DNA from: Phoronis australis | Lineage: Eukaryota > Phoronida > Phoronidae | Direction of reading: 5' to 3' | Assembly (NCBI GenBank): GCA_002633005.1 | Contig: NMRA01001130.1 | Coordinates: 1 to 42,902 of the forward strand | DNA: 42,902 nucleotides | Shown: piece by piece, positions 9,961-21,051 of the stretch | How the letters are laid out: the number at the start of each line of letters is the position of its first letter | Position numbering within the stretch: position 1 is the stretch's first letter | The notes under the pieces: generated by a model | Databases searched by the model: none | The model's input: the letters and a program-made list of their open reading frames with translations, nothing else | Told to the model about the DNA's origin: nothing | Translations under genes and position numbers: made by a program

Positions 9961-10902
9961 TGGCGATCGTCCGGTTTTTAATATTTTCAAAATTCATGAA
10001 ATGAGAAGCAATTCATGTAATCTGCTTGGCGATTAATTGAATTTTCTCAAGTGAAACACGGTACACAATTTAGAGAAAGAATAACACAAAAATAGAGCGA
10101 CAGTTGTCTTTGTTACCCTTTGCTGGAGAAGAGCTTATGGAAAATATATTTTGCATTTCTGCATTTGCAAAAATGCCTAAATGAATTCAAAAATCTAATG
10201 ACTTAATATGCTCACAAAAGCTTCGCTTTACGAATTTTCTCGGTTTTCTAGATACATGCAGGACAGATAAAGTTCACGTACATGTATGCAACAAAAACGG
10301 AGATAAAAAAATATCCTGGCCAGGGACCTCAAAGGGTAAACCATGCACAGATACTGAGTTGTCAAATGTTCTCTTGAACTTTCTCTCTTATCCGTATTCA
10401 TAGTCTTTCTTTTCTCCACTGTCCCCGCCCCAAGGTTATGTCGGTTACCATGGCCTAACCCTGGTACCTGCATTTTTGGGAGGGGGGCATGGGCTCCCTG
10501 CACCCCTCCTCCCGCTTCATACGGCCCTGTGGTGATTCCAAAAATGTATTTCTCGTACCAATTAGGCTCTTTTTATTCATGCATGCATTGTGTTTATTAG
10601 CTGCAGCCGATCTCGAGTGACCCCCATTATCAAACTGAGACACATCTCGAAAGGAATGATAACTACAATGATCACAACAGTGTCAGAAGACCTCAAAATT
10701 GGCTAGTATACATGTATTAAGCGTACCGCGTGGCACATTACGGAAAATCTAGGTAAAAACAGTAATGGTCATTTGTAAAGGATTGCCTTCTCAAGCCTTC
10801 GTCTTCATGGACAAACGTCGACCTCCAAAACACATGAAATTTCGCCTACATTGTAAATGATTTCGGTTCGTGTTTTGGCGGATATGTGTAGTCTCAGAGA
10901 CA
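9961..10902 (+). other. Intron 3, middle part
   Basis: No gene is seen. Minus-strand open frames at 10228-10643 have no recognisable domain. Confidence 0.35.
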
Positions 10903-11120
10903 CAGGGGCCCGTTCCAAGAAATTGACTTAAGTCATTTTTACTTAAGTCTCAACTTCCTGACTTTGAAACTTCTACATCCAGTGAGATAGCAAAATTAAG
11001 ATAAAACTTAAGATATCTTTCTTGAATCAGCTAGCCTCGATACAAATTGAAGTTTTCTCTAAAGATTTACTAAAATTCTAAGTTGTCTTAGCTAAGTTAA
11101 TTTTGATGGAACGGACGGAT
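10903..11120. mobile_element. MITE-like element, GGGCCCGTTCC ends, copy 1
   Basis: The element starts GGGCCCGTTCCAAGAAATTGAC and ends with the inverse (...TTTTGATGGAACGG). The interior is rich in ACTTAAGT and CTTAAG phrases. A related copy lies at 12060-12294. Ends of the 'gggcccgttycataaa' type belong to short non-coding repeats that I recall as common in marine invertebrate genomes. Confidence 0.6.
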
Positions 11121-11815
11121 AACTGTATCAAACAAGTGGAATTATGTAATAATATAACTAAGTTCACTTGCATGCTAAATTACACGAACAAAGAAACACA
11201 TTCTGCATCGAACAAACTTCACTTTAGGCCAATCGTTAATTATCAATTCTGATGAAAGGTGTTGCATTTTAAATTGGCTGCCTGCCTTAATCCTCGTTGC
11301 AAATGAACGTCTTGGAAAAACATTGACATTTTGAATGAGAACGGACCAATCAGGACAAGTAATCCTTTTTTGGAATAACCTTGACGAGAGGATTCGGAAA
11401 ATAAGTAAAAAGTGTGTGCGTTTTTGGAGTCGGATTGTAAACAATAATCGTTAACGTTTTGCGAGCTTTCAAGTTATTTAAACACAGACGTGACTATTTG
11501 GGTAAATTCGCTGATCCAAATACCGACGACGACGTACTTGCCAGAATAATGGTTGCCATATCTGCCAGATGTCGGTAATGTATGATGACGTAACTGCTGT
11601 ATGCGTACCACGATGGCAGATTTCATACATTGAAAATATTCAGAGTTGTTAAACCATGTACTAATAGTCTTTGGGACTCTGACTACTCGCAACCGAGGTA
11701 GTGCATGTAATTTTGAAATCGAATCTGTGTTGGGTGATCGCGAATATGCATCACTGTCGCCGTAGTATCACTTAATAATGTTGTGTTTTGATGTGATGTA
11801 ACACGCTCATTACAG
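11121..11815 (+). other. Intron 3, last part
   Basis: Nothing recognised. The interval ends in a good acceptor (GCTCATTACAG). Confidence 0.35.
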
Positions 11816-12046
11816 GTGACTTAGGAAACACGTGCTCCGGGGAGGAAGTCATAGAGGTCAGCAATGAGGACTGCACTTGCCAGAAATATATCAATACTCC
11901 TAGAACAGGGTTGGAGATTGTCTCCTACGGTTCGTGCGACGTGGACGAACTGTTCAGTACAGAAACGTGTAAATGCGTTCACAGAAGCGAGTATCCAACG
12001 TGCAGAGGAACCACAAGAAATATATGCGGCGATTATGATGAGTGGA
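11816..12046 (+). CDS. Cys-rich extracellular exon (phase 1-1, 231 bp)
   Basis: The acceptor is CTCATTACAG and the donor is A|GTAAGC. The phase 1 frame is open for all 76 complete codons. It begins DLGNTCSGEEVIEV, continues EDCTCQKYINTPRTG, then GSCDVDELF, TETCKCVHRSEYPTC and NICGDYDEW. There are nine cysteines, including two C-x-C pairs, suggesting a disulphide-bonded extracellular domain, but it does not match an EGF pattern and I do not recognise the family. The joined codon with the EGF exon would be Arg. A longer ATG-started frame at 11864-12058 overlaps it in another frame and lacks splice agreement. Confidence 0.7.
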
Positions 12047-12059
12047 GTAAGCAGTTAGA

Positions 12060-12294
12060 TAAGGGGTCCGTTCCATAAAAGTGATTTAATTATTTTTTTT
12101 TACTTAAGTTTAAAAAATTGGCCCAGACCTAAAACTTCCACATCGGGAGTTAGTTAAAACTTAAAACAAAACTAAAGTCAAAAGTTTAGTCAAACTTAAG
12201 ATCACTTCTTAGAACGGATTTTGACAAATGGACATTTGATGTTAAACTTTGCTTGAATTTAAGATTTTGTCTTAACTAAATAGAAAGGGCCCAA
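12060..12294. mobile_element. MITE-like element, copy 2
   Basis: Starts GGGGTCCGTTCCATAAAAG and ends ...AAATAGAAAGGGCCC. The inside resembles the copy at 10903 (ACTTAAGT, 'aaacttccacatc' phrase). It begins 14 bp after the exon end, so it lies almost at the splice donor. Confidence 0.6.
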
Positions 12295-12539
12295 TGACTG
12301 CTAGATAACAAGTGTTCGTGTAGTTATTAAGGTCGCAATGCAGTAAATCCGGTTCAGCCTAAATTTACAGCTTATATTATTTTACTACCGTATTTCCCGG
12401 ATGTGTTGCAAAGATAATTGGAAAATAAAAAGGTTGTGTGACTTCCATGGTCAGCCCATGTTTGCTAATCTGCATCTATATCTACTCTTTGTCTTACGTA
12501 TATTAAAGTACTTGTATATCCCCACTTTATTGTTTTTTT

Positions 12540-12760
12540 TCAAAAATGGAAGTCCGTGGTTAGAGCTCCGGACTCCCGAATGTCAGACCTGGGTTCAACT
12601 CCTGGCTTCATTGGCTGACATTCGAGCACTGCGTATGTCTCCTATTCTTGTGAGCTCGGTGTTACTGTGAACGTGTGCAAGAGAGTGAATGAGAAACTGG
12701 CTAAAGCATGTTTCGTTTTAAAATTTAAATAAAGAAAAATCAATAAATCTTGATATTCTA
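12540..12760 (+). mobile_element. tRNA-derived SINE
   Basis: The head has a tRNA-like A box region (GTCCGTGGTTAGAGC, 12552-12566) and a perfect pol III B box (GGTTCAACTCC, 12592-12602). About 100 bp of unrelated body follows, then an A-rich tail (AATAAAGAAAAATCAATAAAT). This is a SINE and not a tRNA gene: the sequence after the B box does not close an acceptor stem. Confidence 0.65.
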
Positions 12761-12810
12761 CGTAAACTTCAGTTGAAATTCGTCCTTGCAAAGCGTAGTG
12801 TTTGTTTCAG

Positions 12811-12858
12811 CTTACTTTGAGAATGCCGTATACCAATGTTACAGTTATAACGACACTG
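12811..12858 (+). CDS. Short exon, phase 1-1, 48 bp
   Basis: Bounded by TTTGTTTCAG and G|GTGAGT. The frame gives YFENAVYQCYSYNDT. It continues the reading frame of the Cys-rich exon (joined codon Thr) and carries one further cysteine. It is too short for a domain assignment. Support is splice-site quality and phase agreement on both sides. Confidence 0.6.
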
Positions 12859-13451
12859 GTGAGTAAAGGCTTCCCTTGTGCTGCATTACTGGTAAAATTG
12901 AGCCATGACATTGCACTTTTCAACCATGTTTTTTCCTGACAAAGAAATCCCTCATGTCAAACTATGCGATTCGAGATTGACTTTTTGTTTCGGTAACCAC
13001 TTACACGGAGAGTGTATTATTGTCCAACATAACGTGTGTAACATGAAAGATAACGCGACAAAGTACATGTAAATAAAAGTGCGGCGCTCTCGTAAATACA
13101 CCTACATGTTAAAATGTATGTGTTCGACTTGAACCCATTTCTTTTTAACGTCGACTGCTAACAACTTATTGCACATGAATAAACAGCATCAACTGATGCA
13201 CTGGACAACCAGAAATGACGTGCACTAACATATATGCAGAGGAAAGGAAGTAAGTGAACACGGAAGTTTTACGAACGCGCCGTTTTTTTTTCGTCGAGCC
13301 TTTGCCTCGCCCATCACCCACTGAAGTTCCATACTGCTACTCGTACTGCCTACAACCCTAGTACATGACGGTTGTATGCTCCCATCACTTTCTTGAGCTA
13401 CTTGCTTTTTCATTCACTTTGATTTTTTGAGTTGTTTAACATTTGTTTCAG
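12859..13451 (+). other. Intron between exons at 12811 and 13452
   Basis: Nothing recognised apart from a TACATGTA near 13063. The interval ends in ATTTGTTTCAG. Confidence 0.4.
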
Positions 13452-13558
13452 ATGATGTCGTTTTCAGCCCATGCCAAATGATGTCTTATGGATTTTGCAA
13501 GCTATTGTTTAACTTGCGAGATCCATGCGACTGGTATAAGCAATATCTATGCGACTAG
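13452..13558 (+). CDS. Possible terminal exon, Cys-rich C-terminus with stop
   Basis: After ATTTGTTTCAG a phase 1 frame encodes 34 residues and TAG at 13556. It begins DVVFSPCQMMSYGFC and ends RDPCDWYKQYLCD. Four regularly spread cysteines and a cysteine next to the stop look like a real C-terminus of a secreted protein. The joined codon with 12858 would be Asp. The only internal donor candidate (TG|GTATAA at 13533) would change phase and not fit the next exon. Because the exon at 13663 accepts the same phase, this may be an alternative last exon, or the true end of the first of two genes. No polyadenylation signal is seen close downstream. Confidence 0.5.
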
Positions 13559-13662
13559 CTTGCGCCCTTGTTACCCGTGCAAAGACAAGTCCAGATTACG
13601 CTGTCCTTTAAAAATGTTATAATGCGGTAAATTGTTTACATGGATTCCTTTTGCTGTTGTAG

Positions 13663-13701
13663 AGTTTGCAAAGATTCGTGCTGAGATCATGACTTTAATG
13701 G
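13663..13701 (+). CDS. Short exon, phase 1-1, 39 bp
   Basis: Bounded by TTTGCTGTTGTAG and G|GTAATG. Encodes FAKIRAEIMTLM, an amphipathic stretch likely to be helical. Phase fits joining directly from 12858 (joined codon Glu), skipping the terminal exon. It is short, so confidence rests on splice signals and phase. Confidence 0.42.
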
Positions 13702-13798
13702 GTAATGTATCTCCGTTTTGGCTCACATAAATGAAAGACACACATTGCGTACCTCAGCAAAGTAATCACAGCAGACGGTATTACACACTGTACTTTAA

Positions 13799-14441
13799 AC
13801 CAATATGATGATTAAGCACTGCACTGTACGGCCATAATGACAAACCAATATTATATGATTAAACACTGCACTGTACGGCCATATTGACACACCAATATGA
13901 TGATTAAGAACTGCAATTTACGGCCTTAATGACAAACCAATATTATATGATTAAACACTGCACTGTACAGCCATATTGACAAACTAATATGATGATAAAG
14001 CACTGCACTGTACGGCCTTAGTGACAAACCAATATGATGATTAAGCACTGCACTGTACGGCCTTAATGACAAACCAATATGATGATGATTAAGCACTGCA
14101 TTCTACGGCCTTAATGACAAACCAATATGATGATAAAGCACTGTACTGTACGGCCTTAATGCCAAATCAATATGTTGATTAAGCACTGCACTGCACTGCC
14201 TTTGTGACAAATCAATATGGTGATTAAGCACTGCACTCTACGTCCTTAATGACAAATCAATACGATGATTAAGCACTGTACTGTACGGCCTTAATGACAA
14301 TTCAACATGATGATTAAGCACTGTACTGTACGGCCTTAATGACAAATCAATATGATGATTAAGCACTACAATGTGCAGCCTTAAAGACAAATAAATATGA
14401 TGATTAAGCACCGCACTGTATGGCCTTATTGACAAATCTTT
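13799..14441. repeat. 45-bp satellite, 14 copies
   Basis: The unit is 'caatatgatgattaagcac' followed by 'tgcactgtacggccttaatg' and a short acaaa-type spacer. Copies 2 and 4 share a variant (ATTATATGATTAAAC), so the first four copies form two dimers of about 92 bp. The period is a multiple of three, which explains the repetitive open frame on the minus strand at 14238-14453. There are no unique spacers, so this is not a CRISPR. Confidence 0.95.
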
Positions 14442-14950
14442 ATGTATAGCCAAGTATTTACAAAACTATATATTTTAAAACAGACATTTTAAATTTTTCT
14501 AATGTGTCTTTAATTGGATTATATTACCATTTCGGTAAAATTCAGAGCTCAAGGGGGACACAATGTTAGCAAAACAACAATATTAATAATAGGATCACAT
14601 TTCATTCGATACAAGTATTCTACATATAGATGCAACGTGAAATTAAAAAAACATATTGTGTTTTTAATCGGGACACAAGCTGGAGGTGTGGTAATCTTTT
14701 TTGAACTTTTGCACACTTCCGCTGTCCTCGGGTTTTTTCCATTTCACTTGTTAATACATTTCCTAAACCCTATCGGACTCATGCCATTTGTTGGTCTACC
14801 GCACTTGTCCCTCAGGTCAAGTTTATTTATCCAATCTACATGTACACGGACTGACATACATCTAGTTTCTCATTAAAAGCTCGAGGCCTCGTGTCTTTTG
14901 GCGACATGAACTGTTTGGGAATAATTGCTTTGGAACTGTAGTTGGATATA
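14442..14950 (+). other. Intron stretch between satellite and pogo element
   Basis: A 120-codon plus-strand open frame at 14514-14876 shows no recognisable domain. Nothing else is seen. Confidence 0.35.
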
Positions 14951-17900
14951 AGAGAGTGGGGCAAGTTGTGCCACTTTTCGCATTCGGTTGCACTACATTT
15001 AAGGTAGTAGTGTTTTGCATTTATTTGGTATCCAAGCACATACATTAATGTCTGCTATACCTAGTGTAGCAATGTTCTTTGGTGATTAAACAGAAGACAC
15101 TGTGGAATCGGCCAGCCAAAAATCCTAGTCAAGTGGCACGACTTGCCCACACATGGGGCAAGTTGTGCATAGCACCGGGGTAAGTTGATCCACTGTCATG
15201 TGTTGCAAAAAAGAACTTTGCAAATAACACCGTTACAAAGAAAATTGTTGATTAGATTTAAATCACAATTATATTTAGTATGAAAATAAAAATCTAAAAC
15301 TATAATAATGTGAGAGATGCTTATCTAATCTACAGTTTCAATACTATAAATATTAACAGAAAACTTATGAAATTCAACTGAATGAACATGAACAGCTAAT
15401 ATTAGCAGTAACAAAAATCTCCAGTGTGGATGCTTTAGTTCAGTTGACTGTTGTCACTTGTTAAAGTCACTCATGAAAAAAATCTAAACCTAATGTGATC
15501 AGAGAGGCTTCTCTAATCTGCAGTTTAAAGAATATAGACAGAAAACGTAGGCTTTTATATAGAGTTAACATGAACAATACATATTAGCTGTAAATTAAGT
15601 CTATACACTAGATATTTTAGTTCAGTTGCCATTTCTTCAGGTCACATGTAAATAGCAGCTGGCCTCTGCGTCTCTCTGATCCACCAGCAATTTTTGGCTG
15701 TGGTAGCTTGGCAATGATGTCTTCTCTACAAAACAAAGCGTCGTCATTTGTATATGGGAGAAACACTGTTCCTTCTGAACCTACCCGTCCTAACACTTTC
15801 TGGAGAAAAACTCCCTCATAATCATCACCATCAATCACGTCAACTCTTGCAATGTAATGCACGAAACGGGATTTCCCGGCAACCTTTACCACAACGAAAT
15901 CGCCTTCTATAATTTCCAGGTCATCTTCGGATGTTTCTGTTTCATCGCTGTCAGATTCAAAGCTCATTTCAGAGTCCTTCTCCGACATTGAATCTGAATC
16001 ACTTTCGTCATGACTCTGGTGACTTGAAAAAAGCTCACGTTTTGCCTGATCGCCTTTAACAGCTTTTTTGGAATTCTGTGCAGCAATCTCCTCACGATTT
16101 GGGGTATTCGTAAGAATTGCAGTTCTTCCCCTCTTTCTTGCGTTGTTGTTAGTTCTCCTCGATACAGCTTTTGGTAATGGAATAATATCAGAAGGGGACA
16201 CATAACCATCAAGACCACCAGTTGACGGACCAGCAGCCTGCGCCTGACTGGGAGATACAGCAACATCCTCTGAATCCACAGATGTTGACGAATGGTTTGG
16301 GACCTCAGCTTGATCTGTTGTTGCTGCAGGTGCAAAGTCTGCATCGCCAAACAGGTCTTTGTTGAAAGGGTAAATTCCTGTGCATTGAAAACCCGACACT
16401 ATTTTGCGTGGACTAACAGCAGACATGTGCGCTTCTCTGACAATCTCAGGGACATCATAAATTGTCACCGTTTTACCAGGATTGGATCTCATCCACCCGT
16501 CCATGGCTCTGTTATAGACTGCCTTGAAGGGACTGAAAACAGCACGATCTAACGGCTGCAGTTTGTGTGATGTGTGAGGCGGTATTGTTAATAAAACCAT
16601 ACCGTTTGACTTGGCCAAGTCAATGGCACGAAGAGAGATGTGTGAATTATGGTTATCCATTATAACAAGGCTTTTATTTTCAATAGAGCATCTGGTGTTG
16701 CGAATCAGGTGTTGCAAAAAGTCAACAAAGAGGTCTTCATTCATCCATCCGGACCTTGTTGCACGACCAATGGATCCAGCTGGTGACCTATTAATAAAAT
16801 GTTCTTTGTAGTTGACTCTGGGGAATATAAACATGGGAGGCAGAGCATTTCCAGCTGCGTTCACTGCGTATACAACAGTAACGAGTTCCCCCCTCTCTGC
16901 AGATGTAATTGTACCCACGTCTCTTTGACCACGAGCTGCCACAACTTGCTTCGGATTTTGAACAGTGGTGCAGCCAGTTCCATCAATGTTGTAAATGTCC
17001 TCAGGTTCAAATTTGTGCTTGTCCATTGTGGACGCAAGATTTTCGTAAAACTTGTTCACTACAGGGCGATTGAATGCGGCCGCTCTCGCAAAAGAAGTTG
17101 CCTCGGGACTTCGAACCGCAAGGTTATGCCTTGACTTAAAGCCAAGCCACCAATCTTTTCCGGCTCTTTGGTTTTCAACCCAGCTATCAGGTATTTTTAG
17201 CTTATTGCCAAGAGCCACTTCGTAAGCCAGTTAGCAACATTTCGGTACCGTGAGTCCATGGAAAACGTCAGCAAGCTGTTTAATGTGACTAGCCAAATCA
17301 TGTTCAATCTGTGGTGGGAATTCAGCTTGTGCTAAACCACAAGTTTTGTACCCTGTTACAGCATCTGGATTACTCTGTCGCTTAGCAATGGAACGCGTCA
17401 GAGTCATTCGGTTTATCTTGAAGTCCTTGGCAATACTTCGCACTGATCCACGGCCCTTTTCAACTTCAGCAGCAGCTCTCTTAAGTACATCAACAGGGGC
17501 ACCTTGGTCTGTCTTTCGTTTGTAGTTGCGCATGATGGCCTATAAATAAATCCTAAAAATATTACATTTGAAAAATTATATCTGATAAATACATTCTCTT
17601 TAATTTAAAAAGTTCACTACGAAAAACTTTTGAGCTACATGCAATTTGTTTGGCAAACAATAAAGAATTACCAATTGCAGGAAAATTCATTGACCTATTG
17701 AGTTCAAAAAGAGTCCAATGTGATACGTATCCCTGCCAAAATAGTCATTCCTGCTGCCTGGTTAATTTCATAGAGACTTGGAATTAAAAAACATACTTCA
17801 TTTGATTGAAAAATATTTTTAAATTGGTATGCTAACGTAGGGGTATGTTGTGCCATGGCTCAACTTACCCCTCCCAGGCTGGCACAATTTGCCCCACTGT

Positions 17901-18263
17901 GACCTATTTTTGTGTTCTAGTTTTGGTTTCACAAATAGACACTTGTTGAGCAGATTTGCCATTTGGAACACACCAACTAATATCAAAAGTATTACATGAT
18001 TCAGTTGTCTTTCCACAACTCCCTGTGACAAGGGTTTGCGAAAACAACTTATTAGTTTGCTGGATTTTCACTTTTGGCTAGCAAAATTACCTTTTGTGCT
18101 TCTTCACAACCTTATTGCTTCTGGCAGAGGTCTTCAATAAATGAGATGGTAAGATGACTCATCACCTATCCACAGATGGCACTAGATGTCAGCTGAAAAG
18201 TCTCAATAAGCATTTACAGGGGGTGGCTCAACTTACCCCATGGCACAACTTGCCCCACTCTCC
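14951..18263 (-). mobile_element. pogo/Tigger-type DNA transposon, 3.3 kb
   Basis: The ends are inverted repeats with the core GAGAGTGGGGCAAGTTG: the left end reads inward from 14951, and the right end is its complement finishing at 18263. Both are flanked by TA (14949-14950 and 18264-18265), the target duplication expected for the Tc1/mariner-pogo superfamily. Subterminal copies of the GGCAAGTTGTGC / GGGTAAGTTGA words in both orientations lie at 15130-15195 and 17840-17905, plausible transposase-binding sites. The element sits in an intron of the plus-strand gene and is transcribed antisense to it. Confidence 0.92.
15617..17533 (-). pseudogene. pogo/Tigger-like transposase with one internal stop
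   Basis: A 639-codon frame from ATG 17533 to the stop at 15617, interrupted by a single in-frame TAA at 17233-17231 (codon 101). Residues ~28-50 (GSVRSIAKDFKINRMTLTR) form the Pipsqueak-type helix-turn-helix. Residues ~106-150 contain SWVENQRAGKDWWLGF, the Tc5/CENP-B-type second DNA-binding region. The DDE-superfamily core has NIDGTG (Asp ~184), IMDNHNSH (Asp ~293) and QPLDRAVF (Asp ~329), a DDD triad as in pogo. The C-terminus is Ser/Glu/Asp-rich and then basic. It would cut and paste the element in the nucleus. The rest of the frame is intact, so inactivation looks recent, or the stop is polymorphic or a sequencing error. Confidence 0.93.
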
Positions 18264-18425
18264 TATGTGTAGACGTTTTGGGTTTCCAATAAATGTTTCA
18301 TGACATAGCTGTATGTTATTCACTTATTGTCTATTATGATGTTTAAGATTTTCGTGTTTAAAATCAAATGCATTCCAAGATCCACAATTGTTGTACATTG
18401 GGTACGTGTCCTTTTATCCCAACAG

Positions 18426-18437
18426 AGCAAGATGAGG
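18426..18437 (+). CDS. Candidate 12-nt micro-exon
   Basis: TATCCCAACAG is followed after 12 bases (AGCAAGATGAGG) by GTAAGTACT, a near-perfect donor. In phase 1 it adds Q-D-E and completes flanking codons as Glu and Gly, without changing frame. It fits between the exons at 13663 and 21884. A 12-base match is weak alone; support comes from the strong signals on both sides and the phase. Confidence 0.33.
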
Positions 18438-18510
18438 GTAAGTACTTACAATAACAAAATTGTGAATAACACATTTGCAAACATTTGGTGGGTGTAATTA
18501 AACTACAAGA

Positions 18511-19389
18511 TTAACGGACTCATAAACATGGTCACGGACGCATGGATACGACTCACGTATATGCAATTAACACGTTCACTGACTCACAAACATGGGAATG
18601 GACTCACAAAACACGATCCATTCACCTAAAGTACATGTACACGGTCACGGCATCACATTCACGAACATACACGGTTAACGGACCGCCAAACACGGTTCAC
18701 TCCGACAAAGCATGTCATAAGCACGGGTCACGGACTCATCTGCTTCCTGGGTCAGCCTCGTACCCGGGCCTAAAGAAGAAGGCGTTGATCGGATTAGCGA
18801 CCGGCGGAGGCTTGCGGACGAAGCTGCTTCCCTGGTAAGTAGTTCGAAATAGTGATTATTACTACGCAGAAAGGAATTGATCAACCTTAATATATTTGGC
18901 AATAAGCTCGCCTAAAAACTTGCTTTTAGTCCAAAAGTACCATTTTAGCTACACGTAACTCTCGCATAACACAAATATTTCAAGTCATGCTATAATCCAT
19001 TTCGATGTTTTTGAATGCGCATCAACTTAATAGTAAACAGGCATAAACATCAGCCTGGCGAGCATCGGCGACAAAGAGCCGTTACCAGAGAAGCAAGAAT
19101 TCTATTCCATTTAAACGAACCACGTAAATAAGCAGTTTAAAAAATGTTTATTGATTCTATATCACAACAATTACATCACGGTACAGACAGAAACCGTTCA
19201 AAAATATATTTAATCTCGCACCTATTACTCAGATGTCGAAGCTGTCCGCTAACCGTGTTTCTTCGTGAATGTGAGTCTGTGACCGTGTAGTTTAGGTGAA
19301 TAGATCGTGTTTTGTGAGTCCGTTCCCCGTGTTTGTGAGTCTGTGAACGGTGTTTGCAGGTACGTGGGTCGTGTTTATGCGTCCGTTTA
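18511..19389. repeat. Fold-back inverted repeat with minisatellite-like arms
   Basis: The arm at 18511-18683 matches the reverse complement of 19244-19389, for example CGATCCATTCACCTAAA against TTTAGGTGAATAGATCG. The arms are built from degenerate units of about 14-16 bp of the type ACTCACAAACACGG. The loop is about 560 bp. It could be a fold-back transposon or an inverted duplication of a minisatellite. Confidence 0.7.
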
Positions 19390-21051
19390 CTAGGTACCTT
19401 GTCATGGTTTTGTAAAAGATCAATTAATTTAAAGGGGATTGTAATAAACATTTGCCAAATTGATTCGAAATCGTTAACGCCATCTTCATTAGTGCTGATT
19501 TTACTAACGGCATTACATTCGTGTTACTTGGTGAACTGCGCGAGTGTGTAACTTATACCCATTCACTGCTAAGTGCCAGAGCGATTTTGGGGATATGGAT
19601 AATTCCGGGCACAAACAAACAGGCTATCAAATTGTTTCTATTTGCAAATTGGAATTTGGAAATTCCTGGGAGTTATCGGACAGATGGTACATTTACATCG
19701 GGAAATTTCGGGACCGGAAAACATGAAGGCTGGAGAACACTTTGGACACTGGATCTGTGGTCAGTGGGAGAGGAAATCGTAAGGGCACTGCGAGAGAGGA
19801 AAACGGTTGCCGCTATGCACCGCGAAAGAGTAACGAATGGAAAGAACATATTTCATCCACCAGACTAACGAATCTTGACTTTCTTGGGTTGATCAGGAAA
19901 ATAGTTTGCAAGTTTGTATCTTGTTGAAGTCTTTGGTTGTCTATATTCAGCTAGCGGTTGGACGCTGGACAAGTCAACATGCGCGTCTGGAAAGCATTTA
20001 ATGTTACTTTCATTGAATGGTTCTTAAACGGATCACACTGCACAAGTTGACAACGATGAGTCATAGTGTGGAATAGATTGTAGTATGATGAAAACGGTAG
20101 ATATCGTACCACACTCTCATACCGCAACGTATAATAATAATGTTATTATTTTGCATGTGTTTACGCGTATTATCCTGCATGAATGAAAATATCAATTGTC
20201 ATCAAAGTGTGATTGGCGATAATGTTGAAGGATGACTTACGATAAATCAAGTCAATAATGTTCAGAATTACATAATTACAACGTCATACTTATCTCGTCA
20301 AGTATAATAACTAGCCCCATTGACTGCTCAGCGGAAGTTTTTTGACCCAAACTACGCAACTCACATAATATGAATGTTGTTAAAACAATTGCAACAAACG
20401 CACATAGGCTTAAGTTTTAAAGAAGAAATCGTAGGTAATTGCATGCTTTGTAATAGATCTCAAACGAAATGTAAAACTTGGTCGTTTCCCAGTATAACTT
20501 TTGCTTTTTTATCTCCAGTGAAAGTGACCTACATGTACATGCAGTGAACCAGTTTAGGAGCTTATATTGGCTAAATAGGCAGCAGACAGTGCCATGCGTT
20601 GAGAAATCCTTTTACCTATTTGCAAATATATGCAACTTAAAGTGCTACGACTATTCACGTATCAATAATTTGAACCTGTATCAAGTTACGCATAAAATAC
20701 GAAGTTGCCCCATTATGTTGTCACAGGATGAAGAGCATGGGGCCAAGACAATTTTAAGACAAATACCGTAATATCCGGCATACCAAAAGCCTTCTAATCA
20801 AAGCCAATCATTTATTTGTTTCATTAGTGGCGGCGTTCCCTAATTACTAGATGACAAGTTGTAAGGCAAAGAACACGAGAATTAACGTAATACATTTACG
20901 TATGTATACATTGACTAGACACAAGCTATTGGTGACTTCTAAGGGTCTGCATCACTTCGTTGTTGGACACATGACCTGCAACATTGCCCTCTTGTATGTC
21001 TGTGGACTGCATTCCCCTCTGATCGTGATTACATTTCGGCAAAAAATCTTC
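19390..21051 (+). other. Intron stretch without recognised features
   Basis: The longest frame (19521-19868, 115 codons) has no recognisable domain or splice context. Nothing else is supported. Confidence 0.35.

Noticed and set aside
11864-12058. 64-codon ATG-started frame overlapping the Cys-rich exon
   Set aside because: It ignores the splice sites and lacks the cysteine pattern. The phase 1 frame of 11816-12046 is better supported.
12549-12602. tRNA gene
   Set aside because: A and B boxes are present, but no acceptor stem closes and an unrelated body with an A-rich tail follows: a SINE.
13799-14441. CRISPR-like array
   Set aside because: The units are contiguous without unique spacers, and the genome is animal.
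14238-14453. 71-codon repetitive minus-strand frame
   Set aside because: It is a translation of the 45-bp satellite.
19521-19868. 115-codon plus-strand frame
   Set aside because: No similarity recognised, another frame overlaps it, and there is no splice support.
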